A stretch of DNA of 64,000 nt, from assembly GCA_036873135.1 (NCBI GenBank), contig JAPTYO010000022.1:7283785-7347784 (forward strand). The letters run 5' to 3'. The notes below the pieces were generated by a model. The model had not been told where the DNA came from, did no database searches, and saw only the letters and a program-made list of their open reading frames with translations. The DNA is from Clarkia xantiana subsp. parviflora (Eukaryota > Streptophyta > Magnoliopsida > Myrtales > Onagraceae). Position numbers and translations under genes: made by a program. The first letter of the stretch is position 1. Each line of letters starts with the position of its first letter. Below, piece by piece: positions 10,336 through 22,591 of the stretch.

Positions 10336-11322
10336 ATTTTCAAAACCGAATTAATGTCAATTAAAATAGGGAGGTCAAGTTTTAAAATCCAAATGTTTTG
10401 AACCTAAAATGGCCTACACAGTGCTCAAGGGTTTAATGTTATTTACATAACGATAAAACCTTTATGCCTTGTTTCGATTATGGGGATGGATCTCGGAGAT
10501 ACATGTTTTGGGACTGGTACAATTAGTGGGCTGAATTGCAATTGTTTATTATTCGATGTATATTTATGCATGATTAGATATGTTGTCTTGACTGAGTCGA
10601 GCTAGCTGGATATTGCATATTGCGGGCGGAGCCCTGGTTAAATATATGGAATGCGCACTAGGACTGACATGTTGTGATGGTTGGAAATGCATAGGATCCA
10701 TGTCTAGAATGTTGCATAATTGAATATAAGCATGAATTGCAAATCAACCCCTAATGTTTAAAATTATTTTGAAATCAAAAACCAGTCGCCAAATGTGTAT
10801 GATGGATGTGAATGTTACATGTTTTAAACGTATGCTAGAATGTTGAGGATGTAGCTGCATTTGATAATTTACTTAGAAGTAGAATTATGTATGCAAGCAT
10901 GAGTTCCTCGGAACATTAGACGCATGACGCGTAAGCATGAATGTGTGATGAATGTTACTTGCGTATAATAATTTACATGGATAGTAGAATTATATATGCA
11001 TGAGTGAATTCATCGGAATGTTTTTCCAAAATAAAAAGGGCCTTGGGAAAGCCAAGATCGGGTATGCTTGTTTTAAAATTCTCGTTTCGGCAATTTGCGA
11101 TTAAAACCGTTTTAAAAGACTGGTCTATTGGATTGAAAACGACGGTAATGTGAACTCTTTAACAGCCATCTTCCATTGGTTTACTGGTGGTCGGTTGGTT
11201 TAGATGACTGAGGAATCATTATATGTCGGATTCAATCTTGATAGATATCTTGTGTATGCAATTCTTTCTCAAAATGTTGTTGTCTCCCTGATTTTACTTG
11301 ATTATCAAAGTGTTAGTTTTTC

Positions 11323-11952
11323 ATGGCTGGATCTTTTCGCTTCTACAAGGCTCGCAATCTGGATGGCATGGATTATGATGCGTGGAGTGAATATGTAAGA
11401 GAACTCATTTTCGCTGAAAATATACACAAGTGTATTGATGTGAATAAGGGGAGAACATTGGTGAATGAGCAAGGCGTCCTTACATACCCTAATAAGTTAA
11501 GGAGCTTTATGGATCAGAGAGCTTGCAAGGTGATACTGGTAGCCTTGGACAGAGAGGTTGCATAGGACTTCAAACTCAACCTCAGTGCTCTTCAACTTTG
11601 GTGCGCCATTAGACTCCGCTTTGGTGGAGGAAGGGCAGCCGAAGCCAGAAGAGTGCTATTTGAGTATGTTGCCCTTATTTCCCAAGATGCAGGTGTAAAA
11701 CCCACATCAGATCTTACGAACGAGAGATCGAATTGGAGAAAGTTATTCAGTATTGCGCAAAGGTACCCTCTATCATGGTTGGCTGACGACAACGGACTTT
11801 GCTACTTGATTGAATCAATTAAGTTCATCATGGCCCTGTTTGTTGAAAGCAAACAACCGGAGGGTCCTTTAGCGCTTCACTGCAAGAGATCAAGGGAAGA
11901 TGCAAAGGAAACTGGATCATCTTTTTTGTCCTCAAACGAACATCTGGTGTGA
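11323..11952 (+). pseudogene. Gag-like ORF of copia D, with an internal stop
   Basis: The frame opens MAGSFRFYKARNLDGMDYDAW, with the L-D-G-x-x-Y-D-x-W signature of the N-terminal domain of copia Gag, and continues to a stop at about 11563. It resumes with helical, Leu/Arg-rich sequence to 11952. The same start (RFYESRNLDGMYYDEW) is found in element E on the minus strand (22591 downwards). No zinc knuckle follows, and the product ends about 210 codons after the start. I read it as a degenerate Gag. The family is inferred from the short motif and its position downstream of the primer site. Confidence 0.6.
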
Positions 11953-13000
11953 TGAACACCAGTGTAAAAAGTACATTATATGTCTCGTTTAAATCCTCTT
12001 AATGCTCTACCTTTATCTCTTAAGGCTTCGTGGATGATCTGGAATTTTGCCATTGTGGTTATTTCTCTTACTGTTCAATTTTCTGTTTGATTTTGGTTAA
12101 TGATGTTTCAGAATTATTGAATAAAGTAGTTACCGTTCGATTCGAAATAGGTTTTGCTTATCAAAATTAATCGACTCGGCTAGAAACGAGATCGATCCCA
12201 AAAGTAAGTAAACCGAAGCAATAAAGCTATTAGAAATAGTTGAATCAAACAACTCCATACATTTCCTCATACATCTAATTCTTTGAGTAAAATCAAAATG
12301 CAATTAAAATCCATTGATTGCGTAGTTTTATGAACGAACCAGTTATAAATCTTTCTTTATTATTAAGTACTCCATTGAACGAAATAAACTGTAATGGTAA
12401 TCATGTTTGAAACCGATTGGATTAAATTGAATTAAATTAAATTCATAAATGAAATGATTTAACCAAGGGTTAAAACTTAGGTAAAATACCGCTACGCGCA
12501 AGTGAACCTCGAAAGGGAACACATCGTTTCAAAGTATGAGTTTAATAATGAAGTGTTTAAATGATGATGTGCTGAATTTTCGTCTGCATTCCTTCGGAAA
12601 TAACTTATTGATAACGTTTACATCGTTAAGAAGTAGGCTTCGGGAGCTACCACAACCTTGTAAAAGTATCGACTGACACATAAGGTGAAAACCTGAAATG
12701 CTCAGTTCGGAGATGGGATAAAATCTCTGAGATAAGTTTGCAAACGAAGAAGGATGAAGTCGGTTAAACGATTTCCCTTAAGTACGCTTTGAACGAAAAG
12801 TCAGGCTAGGCATTCAAATCAAATCGAACACTTCTGGAAGAATAGTCTATAAACATAATGTTGGATTCACTTGATCAGCTGTTCCCCAAAGGATGATGAG
12901 AATTGATTCACATTCATGTAAGACAGTGTTCCACTAAAATCGGTAAGACACGCCGCCATAAAAAGGATGAACAATGATAATGAATTAAATCATATCACCA
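11953..13000 (+). other. Region where protease and integrase would be expected; nothing intact recognised
   Basis: About 1 kb between gag and the integrase C-terminal edge. It aligns in outline with 20820-21870 of E on the other strand, so it is ancestral rather than a recent insertion. No D-S/T-G protease motif, zinc HHCC or DDE signature could be read in any frame. Confidence 0.5.
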
Positions 13001-15276
13001 TGCGACATTAATTTGCGCATTAAACACGTATTTAGGACAAGAGTTTGTAGACTACTCTTTGAAAGTACATGTTTACAACTTAAAGACATGGTACCGTGGT
13101 CGAACATGAAACATTACATACTTGAGGACGAATTTTACGATGCATTGACAGTTCAAGAATAATGAGTCTTGATCGAATCAGGAGCAAGATATTATGATAT
13201 CAGGTCCCACTTAATTCGAGTGGGAGAGATTTGAACCAGCAACTTGAGTGAATGACATGGTAAATGGTAAATGATAATGGGAACATTTTAATAATAAATC
13301 CAGTGGGAGGGATAAACACCGACCACATGTAATCACTGTTACTGTTCGAACGAATCAAGTTGAACCTGATTATCGTAATGTTGAACCAGGATTGCCACAA
13401 CTACCTATACTACCTATTGTTCCCAGTGGGAGTGATCCGACAAACTTGGTTCGAGATTCTAATGATCAAGGTATTCATCTTGGAAGTAAAACTCCGAGAC
13501 CGAGAAGTCGTCCAAGGAAAGTTGTTGGTTATGGTTCAAGCACTGCTCTTGTACCCAATAGAAGTGATGCTCCGATAAGAAGCGTTATTTGGAGTGGGAG
13601 AATTGATCCCAATTGGAAGAAATGCTCTGATAAGAGGCATCATTCCGAGTGGGGGAGACGATAAGACTCAAAGACGGGATAAACAAGCCTAGACGAAAGT
13701 CAAAGGTATCGAACTTCTCCAAAGAAGTATCCCATCTAGAAGGGTGATGGCCTCACTCTAACAACTGTCGGCCTGCATTGGAAAGACCTCAAGTGAAGAA
13801 ATGGAGGAAAATAATGAATGAGAGAGATCGCCTAAATGAAAGCCATTATAGTCAGTAGTTGATTTACCTGCTAACCACAGAGGCATAAGGATACGGTGAG
13901 TCCTGAAAGAAGGCTCACCACTGATTGAAAAGGTCGAGCGATACAAAGCTCGACTTATTGCGAAACAAACTCACCAATTGTGTGTAAGACCACAGTAAGG
14001 GCCATTCATGGTCCTAGTTGCAGGTCTCGATTTCGAAGCTCACCAAATTAGTATTAAGACCGCATTCCTCCTCGGAAACCTGAAGGAAGAGATCTACATG
14101 GAGCAATCAGAGGGTTTCATTACTCCTGGTAACGAACGTAAAGTTTGTAAACTCCAAAGGTCCGTTTACGGTCTTAAACAGTCGTCTCGGCAATGGTACC
14201 GCAGATTCCACGAGGAAATCGTAGGAAACGGATTTGTGAATCTTCACGAGCATACGTGGGTGTATTATAAGACATCCGGGTCTAAGTATGTCATCTTAAC
14301 ATTATACATGGACGACATACTCATTGCCGCAAACGACGTGAGTTTTATGAACAAGTCAAAGTCCTGGTTGGCATCTGTATTTGAGATGAAACATGGGAGA
14401 GGTCACGTATATCTTAGGCATTAAAATTGCTAGAGATCGAGCTACCCAGAAATTGTGTCTATCTCAAGAAGCTTATATCAACAAACTGTAGAAAAGATTC
14501 AAATTACAGGATGCCAAACCCGTGGATACGCCGGTGGTATTTTGGTGCGCACTGTCAAAAAGTGAAGGTCCCAAGAACCTGGCAGAGCGTGAACAGATGA
14601 AGGGTGTGGAGTATTTAAGCATGGTCGGTAGTTGGTGTACGCCATGCAATGCACCCGTCCGGATATCTGTTACGCCGTGGGCCTAGTAGCACGTTTCCAA
14701 TCAGATCCTGGCTATCAATATTTAAAGGCTGTAAAACGAATAATTCGTTATCTGAAAGGTACTGCCGACTAAGCACTGTGCTATGAGGGAAAGAAGTTAG
14801 AATTGATCGGTTACAGTGACGCCGACCATGGTGGCGATTCGGATGATCGTATGTCCACCACAAGGGGAGTGTTCCTCCTTGCTAATGCCTCCATTTCATG
14901 GACGAGCAAGAAGCAAACCAGTGTCGCGCTGTCCACGATGGAATCGGAATTCGTAGCTCTCTCTAAGAATGCACGAGAAGCGGTCTGGCTCAAAAGGCTT
15001 CTAACTGCACTGCTTGGTGGCGATGTCGAAAATAAACCTGTGAAGGTCTTCTCTGACAGTTAATCAGCCATTGCGGAAGTTAAGAATCCGAAGTACCATA
15101 GTAGGACCAAACACATTGATGTGAAATATTTCTATGCTAAATATATGGTAGAAGACAATATAATCACTATGTAATACTTGTCCACTGATAATATGATTGC
15201 AGGCCCATTAACTAAACCACTACGCAGGAAGATATTCGAAAAGCACATAAAACTGCTTGGACTGCGTAGGGTTTAG
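13001..15276 (+). pseudogene. Decayed copia pol of element D (integrase edge, linker, RT, RNase H)
   Basis: Open pieces in order: the degenerate integrase C-terminal edge and linker (about 13080-13664; GSKTPRPRSRPR), RT (14008-14424) with KTAFLLGNLKEEIYM and YMDDILIA, and RNase H (14803-15276) with YSDADHGGDSDDRMSTT, ALSTMESEFVALS and TKHIDVKYF, ending LLGLRRV-stop. In the RT motif normally read as MDVKTAFL the sequence is ISIKTAFL, so the first catalytic Asp is lost. YMDD replaces the usual YVDD. The RT N-terminus (13750-14000) is full of stops. The element cannot make its own polymerase. Confidence 0.85.
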
Positions 15277-16400
15277 AAATGGCATGTATCTGTTATAACA
15301 TTTTGATATTAGAAAGTTACATTTTGTAAGCGAAAGAATTGCAACTGAGTTTATGATCAATCGACGTCGTAATGTTTTGATTACATCAAATTTACGGTCT
15401 ATAAACTAAATCTTAGGAGGACGCAATCCTCTGCCAAACTATGTCGAATGTGGGCCTTACCTCGTCACATAGGTACGGTCGTCTTACGGTGGAGGGAGGC
15501 CTCTACCAGGCAAGACTGGCTAAGAATCAGGGGGATAAACCTTATTAAGCAAGAAGATTATCTAGTTTCGAAGTAACTCGACACGATCTTCGTTTTGCAT
15601 ATCGTCGTGATGAACTTCGTTCGTCATTAAACCACATTCTAGGCCATATGAGAATCTGTGATAGCATGATTGACATATCCCTTTCCTGTCAACCCAAAAG
15701 GTTCAGGTCTGCTATCAACGCGTTCTTCATACTACGCGTGCCACGTTCGACCATGGGGTCACAGCTCGGTTGTGCTAGAAAGGAATCCTCGTGATTCTGG
15801 CGGGCGCAAACTTCTTCACCTCAAGCGTGTGATTGATCCCAAGAGCCTTATGAAGAGGCACCTAAAGTTATCCTCACGGACTCAGAACTCATATCTAAGG
15901 TCAGACTCAATGCTCTCTTCCCGGCGTACGAGCGTAGTGCTAAACAAAATGGCCCAGTGACCACGGCTTTGGAAACCGGTTGGGTTTAACTAAGGATATG
16001 AGCGATGGGGACGGTCAAGTTCACCTGTAATTCACCAACTCTTGTATTCACTAGGTGGCCACCAACCGGATATTAGTTGAAAGTTGTGAATACTTGTACG
16101 GATGCCTAGGAGAAGTGTTCCTATGTGGAAACTAGGCAGAAGGAGAATTATTAGTTGACCTAGGATACAGCGTGGTACTATATAAACGTTGTTTATAACA
16201 GGTTGATTAGAGAAAAGGGAATCAACGTTCCGCGGGCGCTACAATACTCTTAACAGATGAGTAGCATGATGTCTGTTGTATCCGTCGGTCGCACGTCAAA
16301 CCTCGTATGAACTGTTCGGAAGCAAGGACCAGATCGAAGGAGTGAAATGTTGTTGCAGATTTGGACGACAATACATTAACAGGCACCCTCCCATTCCGGC
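15277..16400 (+). other. 3' untranslated region of copia D
   Basis: Non-coding between the RNase H stop and the purine tract. It is homologous to the corresponding regions of E and E' on the other strand. No gene was recognised. Confidence 0.6.
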
Positions 16401-16410
16401 GAGTGGGAGA

Positions 16411-17010
16411 TGTAAGCATATAGTGATGGGCACCGTAATTGGTAGCCCATAATATGTATAGTTTATATAAAGAAATTAGGTACATGTCACATTAGGGTAA
16501 TTGGGCTGGACCCAAATCCCAATTGACATGAGAGGCCCAAAATTGGGCCTCCCTGTGCATAGTGGCCGACCGAAATATTGGAGTGGGCAAAGTGGACTTT
16601 TGTCTACTTTGCTCCTCCTATAAATACATGGTGTTATGGGATTTTTAGGGTTAATCACTATTTCCTCATTAGACCGTTTTAGAGAGAAAAACCCTCCACC
16701 CCACACAAGGGTGTCGGCCGAACCTATCCACCACCAAAGGGTGTGCCAATTTGCTTTCTACCAAACACTCCAGATATATGTCCCCTGCCAAGAATCTATC
16801 AGAGGCTTTGCTGTGGAGAACATACCAAGTAGGGATTCTTTAAACAGAACCTCTACTGGTGCCGACCGGAGGATCGTGAACTCCCTGCAGGAAGGATCTT
16901 GGGACTACGGACAACGTTTGAGGTATGTGTGAATGTTCCGCTGCGTAATTTCAATTACTAACATGTAACATGATTTAGTATCAGTAGTGATTACTCCACG
17001 TAATCTAACA
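16411..17010 (+). repeat. 3' LTR of copia D
   Basis: 600 bp, preceded by the purine tract GAGTGGGAGA and followed by the target duplicate CACAT. It carries the same promoter hairpin as the 5' LTR with one mismatch in the right arm (GTCTACTTTG), and private changes near 16670-16720. Confidence 0.9.
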
Positions 17011-17527
17011 CACATACCTAAACCTTTTCTGTAGTCCCAAGATCTTGCTGAGGGAGTTCTCGATCCACCGGACGGAACCCATAGAGGTTCTTGTTAAAGA
17101 AGCCCAAAAGGTATAGTCTCCACAACAAAGCCTCTGATCGATTCTCGGCAGGGACAGATCTCCAAAGTGTTTTGCTCAAAGCAAATTGGCACACCCTTGG
17201 TGTTGGTATAGGTTCTGCCGAAACTAGTGTTTAGGGAGGAGGATTTTTCTCTCAAATCACCACTAAAGAGGAATTGTGAAATTACCCTAATAAAATCCCT
17301 AACACTCCCTATTTATAGAAGGAGCAAAGTGGACAAAAGTCCACTTTACCCATACACAAGTTTCGGCCGACCTTGGTGTATAAGGGAGGCCCAATTTTGG
17401 GCCTCTCATGTCAATTGGGATTTGGGTCAAGCCCAATTTCACTAATGTGACATTTACCCAATTTCTTAGGTAACATATAAATATTAATGGGCTTCCATTT
17501 ACAGCGCCCAATCACCATATGCTAACA
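17011..17527 (-). repeat. 3' LTR of copia E (main piece)
   Basis: Read on the minus strand it starts TGTTAGCATATGG next to the purine tract GCGAGTGGGAGC (17528-17539). The outer end is displaced to 8541-8573 by the insertion of D. The promoter hairpin (about 17327-17350) is intact apart from its outermost base pair. Confidence 0.85.
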
Positions 17528-17539
17528 GCTCCCACTCGC

Positions 17540-18577
17540 CGGAATGGGAGGGTGTCTGTTAATGTATTGTTGTTCAAATCGCATCAACATTTCACTCTTC
17601 TGATATTGCCCTTGCTTCCTGATAATTCATACGAGGTTTTCCGTGCGACCGGCGGATACGACGGGCATCGTGCTACTCATTTGTTAGGAGTGTTGTAGCG
17701 CCCGCGAAACGTTGATTCCCTATCTCAAATCAACCTGTTAAAAACATAAAATTTTATCGCGTTGTATCCTAGGTCAACCGTTAATTCTCCCATTGCCCAT
17801 TCTCCGTAAAAGTATTCACAACCTTCAACTAATATCCGGTTGGTGGCCACCTAGTGAATACAAGAGTCGGTGAATTACAGGTGAACTTGGTCATCCCCAT
17901 CGCTCATACGCTTAGTCAAACCCAACCGGTTTCCAAAGACGTGGTAACTTGGCTTTTTTCTTCAGCACTACGCTTATACGCCGGGAAGCGAACATTGAGC
18001 CTGACCTTAGGTATGAAATCTGAGTCCATGAGGATACTTCGGGTGCCTCTTCATTAGGCTCCCTGGATCAACCACACGCTCGAGGTGAAGAAGTTTGCGC
18101 CTGTGGTCGAACATGGCACGCGTAGTACGAAGCACGCGTCGATAGCATACCCGAACATCGTCAGGTGTGGGATATGTCAATGATGCTATCGTAGATTTTC
18201 ATCTTTCCTAGAATGTGGTTAATGAGGAACAGAGTTCATCACCGGTGATGCGCAAAACGAAGATCATGTCGTGTTACTTCGAAACCAAATGATCATTTTC
18301 GTTACCAAGTTTATCCAACTGGTTCTTAGCTAGTCTTGCTGCGGCAGAGGTCCCCCTCTCCTACAAGACGACCGTGCCCGTGTGATAAGGAAAGGCCCAC
18401 ATTCGACATAATTTAGGCAGAGGATGGCGTCCTCCTATGACTTAGTTTATAGACAGTAAAATCCGATGTATCAAACATTATGACGTCGATTAATCATAAA
18501 CTCGAATCGCAATTCTCTCATTTATAAAAAATGTAACTTTCAATTATCAAAATGTTATCACAGATATACGCCCACTT
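17540..18577 (-). other. 3' untranslated region of copia E
   Basis: Nearly identical to 5338-6384 at an offset of about 12,200 bp. No gene was recognised; plus-strand frames are not supported by the paralogous copies. Confidence 0.6.
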
Positions 18578-20710
18578 TTAAACCCTACGCAATCCAAGCA
18601 GTTTAACATGCTTTTCAAATGTCTCTTTGCGTAATGGTTTAGTTAATGGGTCCGCTACCATGTTATCAGTGGACGAGTATTCTAACTTGATTATATTGTC
18701 TTCTACCATAGATTTAGCATAATTATATTTCACGTCAATGTGTTTAGTCCTATTATGGTTCTTTGGATTCTTTACTACCGCAATAGCTGCCTGACTTTCA
18801 GAGTACACCTTCAAAGGCTTACTCCTGACATCGTCACCAAGCAGCGCAGTAAGAAGCCTTTTCAGCCAGACCGCTTCCTGTGCATTTTTTTTTTGGAGAG
18901 AGAAACGAATTCTGATTCCATCTTAGACAACACGACACATGATTGCTTCTTGCTCGTCCATGAATGGCGGCATCAGCAAGGAGAAACACTCCTCCTGTGG
19001 TGGATTTACGATTGTCTGGATCGCCACCATGGTCGGCGTCACTGAATTCGGTCAATTCTAACTTCCAGCCCTCATAGCACAGTACGTAGTCGACAGTACC
19101 TTTCAGATATCGTATGATCCGCTTTACAGCTTTTAATTGTTGATAGCCAGGGTCTGATTGGAATCTTGCTACTAGGCCCACAACGTAACAGATGTCCGGA
19201 CGAGTGCAAAGCATGTTGTACATGAGACTTCCGACCATGCTTAAATACTCTGCACTCCTCATCTGTTCACGCACTTGCTGGTTCTTCGGGCCGTCGCGTT
19301 TTGACAACGCGCACCCGAATACTACCGGCGTCTCCACGGGTTTGGCATCTTGTAATCTAAACCTTTTCAACAAAGGCTTCCTGAGATAGACACAGTCTCT
19401 GGGCGGCACGACACGATCTCTAGCAATCTTAATGCCCAAGATGTACGTAGCCTCTCCCATGTCTTTCATATTAAATACAGATGCCAACCAGGACTTTGAT
19501 TCATGCATGAAACTCACATCGTTTGCAGCAATGAGTATGTCATCCACGTATAAAGTTAAGATGACGTACTTAGACTCAGAGGTCTAAGTATGCACGCACG
19601 GATCCTCGTGGAGATTCACGAATCCATTTCCAACGATTTCCTAGTGGAATCCGCGGTACCATTGCCGAGACGATTGTTTAAGACCGTAAATGGATCTTTA
19701 CATTCGTTACCAGGAGTAATGTGACCCTCTGGTTGCTCCATATAGATCTCTTCCTCCAGGTTTCCGTGGAGGAATGCGGTCTTAACATCCATTTGGTGCA
19801 GCTCTAGATCGAGGCATGCGACCAGGGCTAGGATTGCCCTGACTGTTGTGTACCGCACATTCGGTGAGTATGTCTCGTCAAATTCCACTCCGTGAATCTG
19901 GGTGTATCCTTTCGCAACTAGTCGAGCTTTGTATCGCTCAACATTTCCATCAACAGTGAGTTTTAGTTACAGAACCTACTTAGCCCCTATGGCACTGCGG
20001 TTAGCACGTAAATCAACTAAAGACCATACCGAATTGGCTTTCATTGAGGCGATCTCTTCCTCCATTGCTTTCCTCCATTCCTTCTCTTGAGGTCCTTTCA
20101 ACGATTATTGAACCGTTTCCGGTTCGTCAACGGAAGTTGGGGTGAATATCTCACCCTTCTTCGATGCCTTTGACTTTTTCTAGGCTCGTTTATCCCATCT
20201 TGAGCCTGAACGTTGCTCCCACTCGGAATAATGCTTTCTATCGGAGCATCACTCCCACAGGGAACAAGGGTAGTGCTAGAACCTTGACCTACAACTTTTC
20301 TTGGACGACCTCTCGGTCTCGGGATTCTACCTCCGAGATTAATTCCTTGATCACTAGGACCTGGAACCAAGGTTGTTGATCCACTCCCACTGGGAACAAT
20401 GGGTAGTTGTGGCATTATTTGAATTTCATCCAGCGGTCCGGCTACGTGATTATCAGGTTCAACTTGATTCGCATCTGCAGCAACAGTGATTTCTGTTGTA
20501 GGATTGGATCCTACCACTGAATTTACTATGAAAATGTCTCCATCTTCATTTACTATTCCATTCACTTGTGTTGCTGCCTCAAATCTCCCACTCGAAATAA
20601 GTGGGACCTAACCATCATTGTTATCCTGCTCCAAATCGATCAAGAATTCGTCTGTTTTCGTTTCACCAAGCGTTGGAAATTCATCCTCAAGGAATGTAAC
20701 GTCTCATGTT
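18578..20710 (-). pseudogene. Decayed copia pol of element E (integrase edge, linker, RT, RNase H)
   Basis: In order on the minus strand: an integrase C-terminal edge reading DVTFLEDEFP after an in-frame TGA, the linker (20565-20098), RT with HQMDVKTAFLHGNLEEEIYM (19888-19616), a 237-codon segment (19547-18834) with DDILIAANDV, LGIKIARDR, YVVGLVARF and the RNase H start SDADHGGDPDNRKSTTG, and the RNase H end (18814-18578; TKHIDVKYNYAKSMV). Frameshifts are at the RT centre and in RNase H after LLADAAIHG. The catalytic Asp of MDVKTAFL is retained, unlike in D. Confidence 0.85.
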
Positions 20711-21871
20711 CGACCACGGCACCATTGTCACAAGCTAAATTAAACATGTATCCTCTAAGAGTAGTTATCGTACTCTTGGTTCGAATACTTTTTTAATGCG
20801 CAAATTAATGTCCCATGATGATAAGTTTCACCTCGTTATCATTCCCTTTTAGCTTTTATGGCGTCATGTCTGACCAATTTTGTTAGAACATAGTTCTACA
20901 TTGATGTGAGTCAACTGCTTTTCATCCCATAGGGAACGTCGATCGTTGAACTCTAACATTATGCTTTCAAACCATGTCAGTTAAAGTGTGTTATCGATAT
21001 GAATGTCTTGCCAAACTACTCGTTCAAGGCATTTAGTGGGAGAGTCATTTTACCGACGTCGTCATTTTCATTTGCTAATTCATCTCAAAGACTTATCCAT
21101 CTCTAAACTATGAATTGGGCTTTCGCCTTATGCGTCAGTTGATACTTTGCACGTTCGTGGTAGCTTGTGAAGCATACCTCTTTTCGTCGTGTAAGTATTG
21201 AATGAATTATTCCCAAAAGGGCGGCAAAAGAAAATTTCGACATTCATTCATTAAAATACTTCATCATTAAATTCGTACTCAGAAAACGATGTGTTCCGTC
21301 TTTCGAGGTACACGCGCCCATGGCGCCTATTCCAGGTTTAACCCATGGTATAAATCGTTTCGTTTCCAAAATTAAATTAAATTTAATCCAATCGGTGTCA
21401 GACATGTTCATCATTACGGAATTTATCATATAATGGAGTACTAACAAATAAAAAAGAGTTAAATCGGTTCGCTCTTAGAACTACACAATCGATGGACATT
21501 AATGGTATTTTGATGTTTCGCGATATTAGATGAAGGAGAGTGTGTCTTTTGTTTGATCCGACCAATTGCACTTGGCGGATATTTCGGTTTCAACTTCGTT
21601 TCAGATCAATCCCGTTTAATTGGGTCGATTAATTTTGACAAGTAGATCTCGTTTCGAATCGAACGGAAAATACTTTATTCAATAAATACGAATCTCAATC
21701 AACCAAAATTCAAACATTAAACGAACAAATAGGAAATCCATCAACAACAATAATAAGGTCTCTGATCATAGATTGAAGCTATAATGAAGGTAAGATAGAC
21801 AAGCAGTCTCAACCACGTTCAGCATTTCACCTGAAAAGAATTTACAAGTGAATTTGATCAGATGTTTTCCA
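20711..21871 (-). other. Degenerate region between gag and pol of copia E
   Basis: The part near 20711-20820 can be read as the end of integrase (CALKKYSNQ...GYMFN before the DVTFLEDEFP edge). The rest gives no recognisable protease or integrase signature in any frame. It corresponds to 11953-13080 of D. Confidence 0.45.
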
Positions 21872-22591
21872 TCATATAAAACGTATTTCAGTTCTATGTA
21901 TGTGTGGCAAACGAGGCGTACCTTTTATGGCACATGAATCAACGGTAGTTTGCACCGGATCATCGTTTAGACTTTTTATTGCTGGGGTTAGCCAAGCATT
22001 TCCGAAGGCCATCAAATCTGTCATCGGTTGTCTCTGGTTCTTTGAAGGTGTTTCCTTTCTCATGGTTGGCCTCGTAAAAATCCACGATCGTCTTAATCGA
22101 TGTGATCAGACGTGTGAGTCCATCATCGTTAGCAAACCATGAAAGAGGAAACATGTTCATTACTTTCTGAGCTCTTTTCCATACGTCTACTTAGTCAGCG
22201 GGATCATGAGCGGTTATAACAGTGTCATCATTTCATAGAATAATGTAGTATTCTGCCAAGATGTCTTTTGCTTCATCGACATTTCCTCCACCGTAGCGAA
22301 GGCGTATGGTACACCAAAGATGCAATGCGTTGCTCTCGATAAACTCTTCCTCCACTTCAACTGACAGTTTTGAGTAAATCAATTCTCGTGCTGTCTGATC
22401 TTTCCTCAACCTTTTCTTGCTATTGTAGGGGTATAGTTTTCCGTATTCGTCCGTCTCGATCCTCTTTGCTACGAATTGATTCGTTCATCAACATCCGTAG
22501 CAATAAGAATATCTTCAATACTGTCTTTCCATTCATCATAATACATACCATCCAGATTGCGAGATTCATAGAAGCGTACTGACCCGACCAT
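21872..22591 (-). pseudogene. Gag-like ORF of copia E, degenerate
   Basis: From the ATG at 22591 the minus strand reads MVGSVRFYESRNLDGMYYDEW, then ILIATDVDERIN, and meets a stop after about 41 codons. Downstream frames (22160-21960 and 22063-21872) contain FPLSWFANDDG, which matches YPLSWLADDNG in the D gag. Both elements therefore descend from one gag gene that is now broken in each. Confidence 0.55.

Larger units (their letters stand above)
9187..11322 (+). other. Long AT-rich leader of copia D
   Basis: This is 2.1 kb between the primer site and the gag-like ORF, without a convincing ORF. Leaders of E and F share its order: AT-rich DNA, a (TA)n block, a CCGAACCGG-rich block, then a CATGC/ATGCATG-rich segment. 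The conserved order makes it a family property rather than decay. No gene was recognised. Confidence 0.7.
8574..17010 (+). mobile_element. Full-length copia element D, TSD CACAT
   Basis: Two 600-bp LTRs (8574-9173 and 16411-17010) bound an internal region with an initiator-Met-type primer site, a 2.1-kb leader, a gag-like ORF, a pol remnant and a purine tract (GAGTGGGAGA, 16401-16410). The direct repeat CACAT flanks it (8569-8573 and 17011-17015). The host sequence on both sides is the same minus-strand LTR, so D inserted into the 3' LTR of element E. The two LTRs differ by roughly 7-8% by eye, so it is not a recent insertion. No intact protease or integrase core was found, so D depends on other elements or is dead. 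Confidence 0.9.

Noticed and set aside
10107..10343. Short ORFs with GPNRT / RFGSV repeats, also at 33522-33817
   Set aside because: Translations of the CCGAACCGG low-complexity block of the copia leaders.
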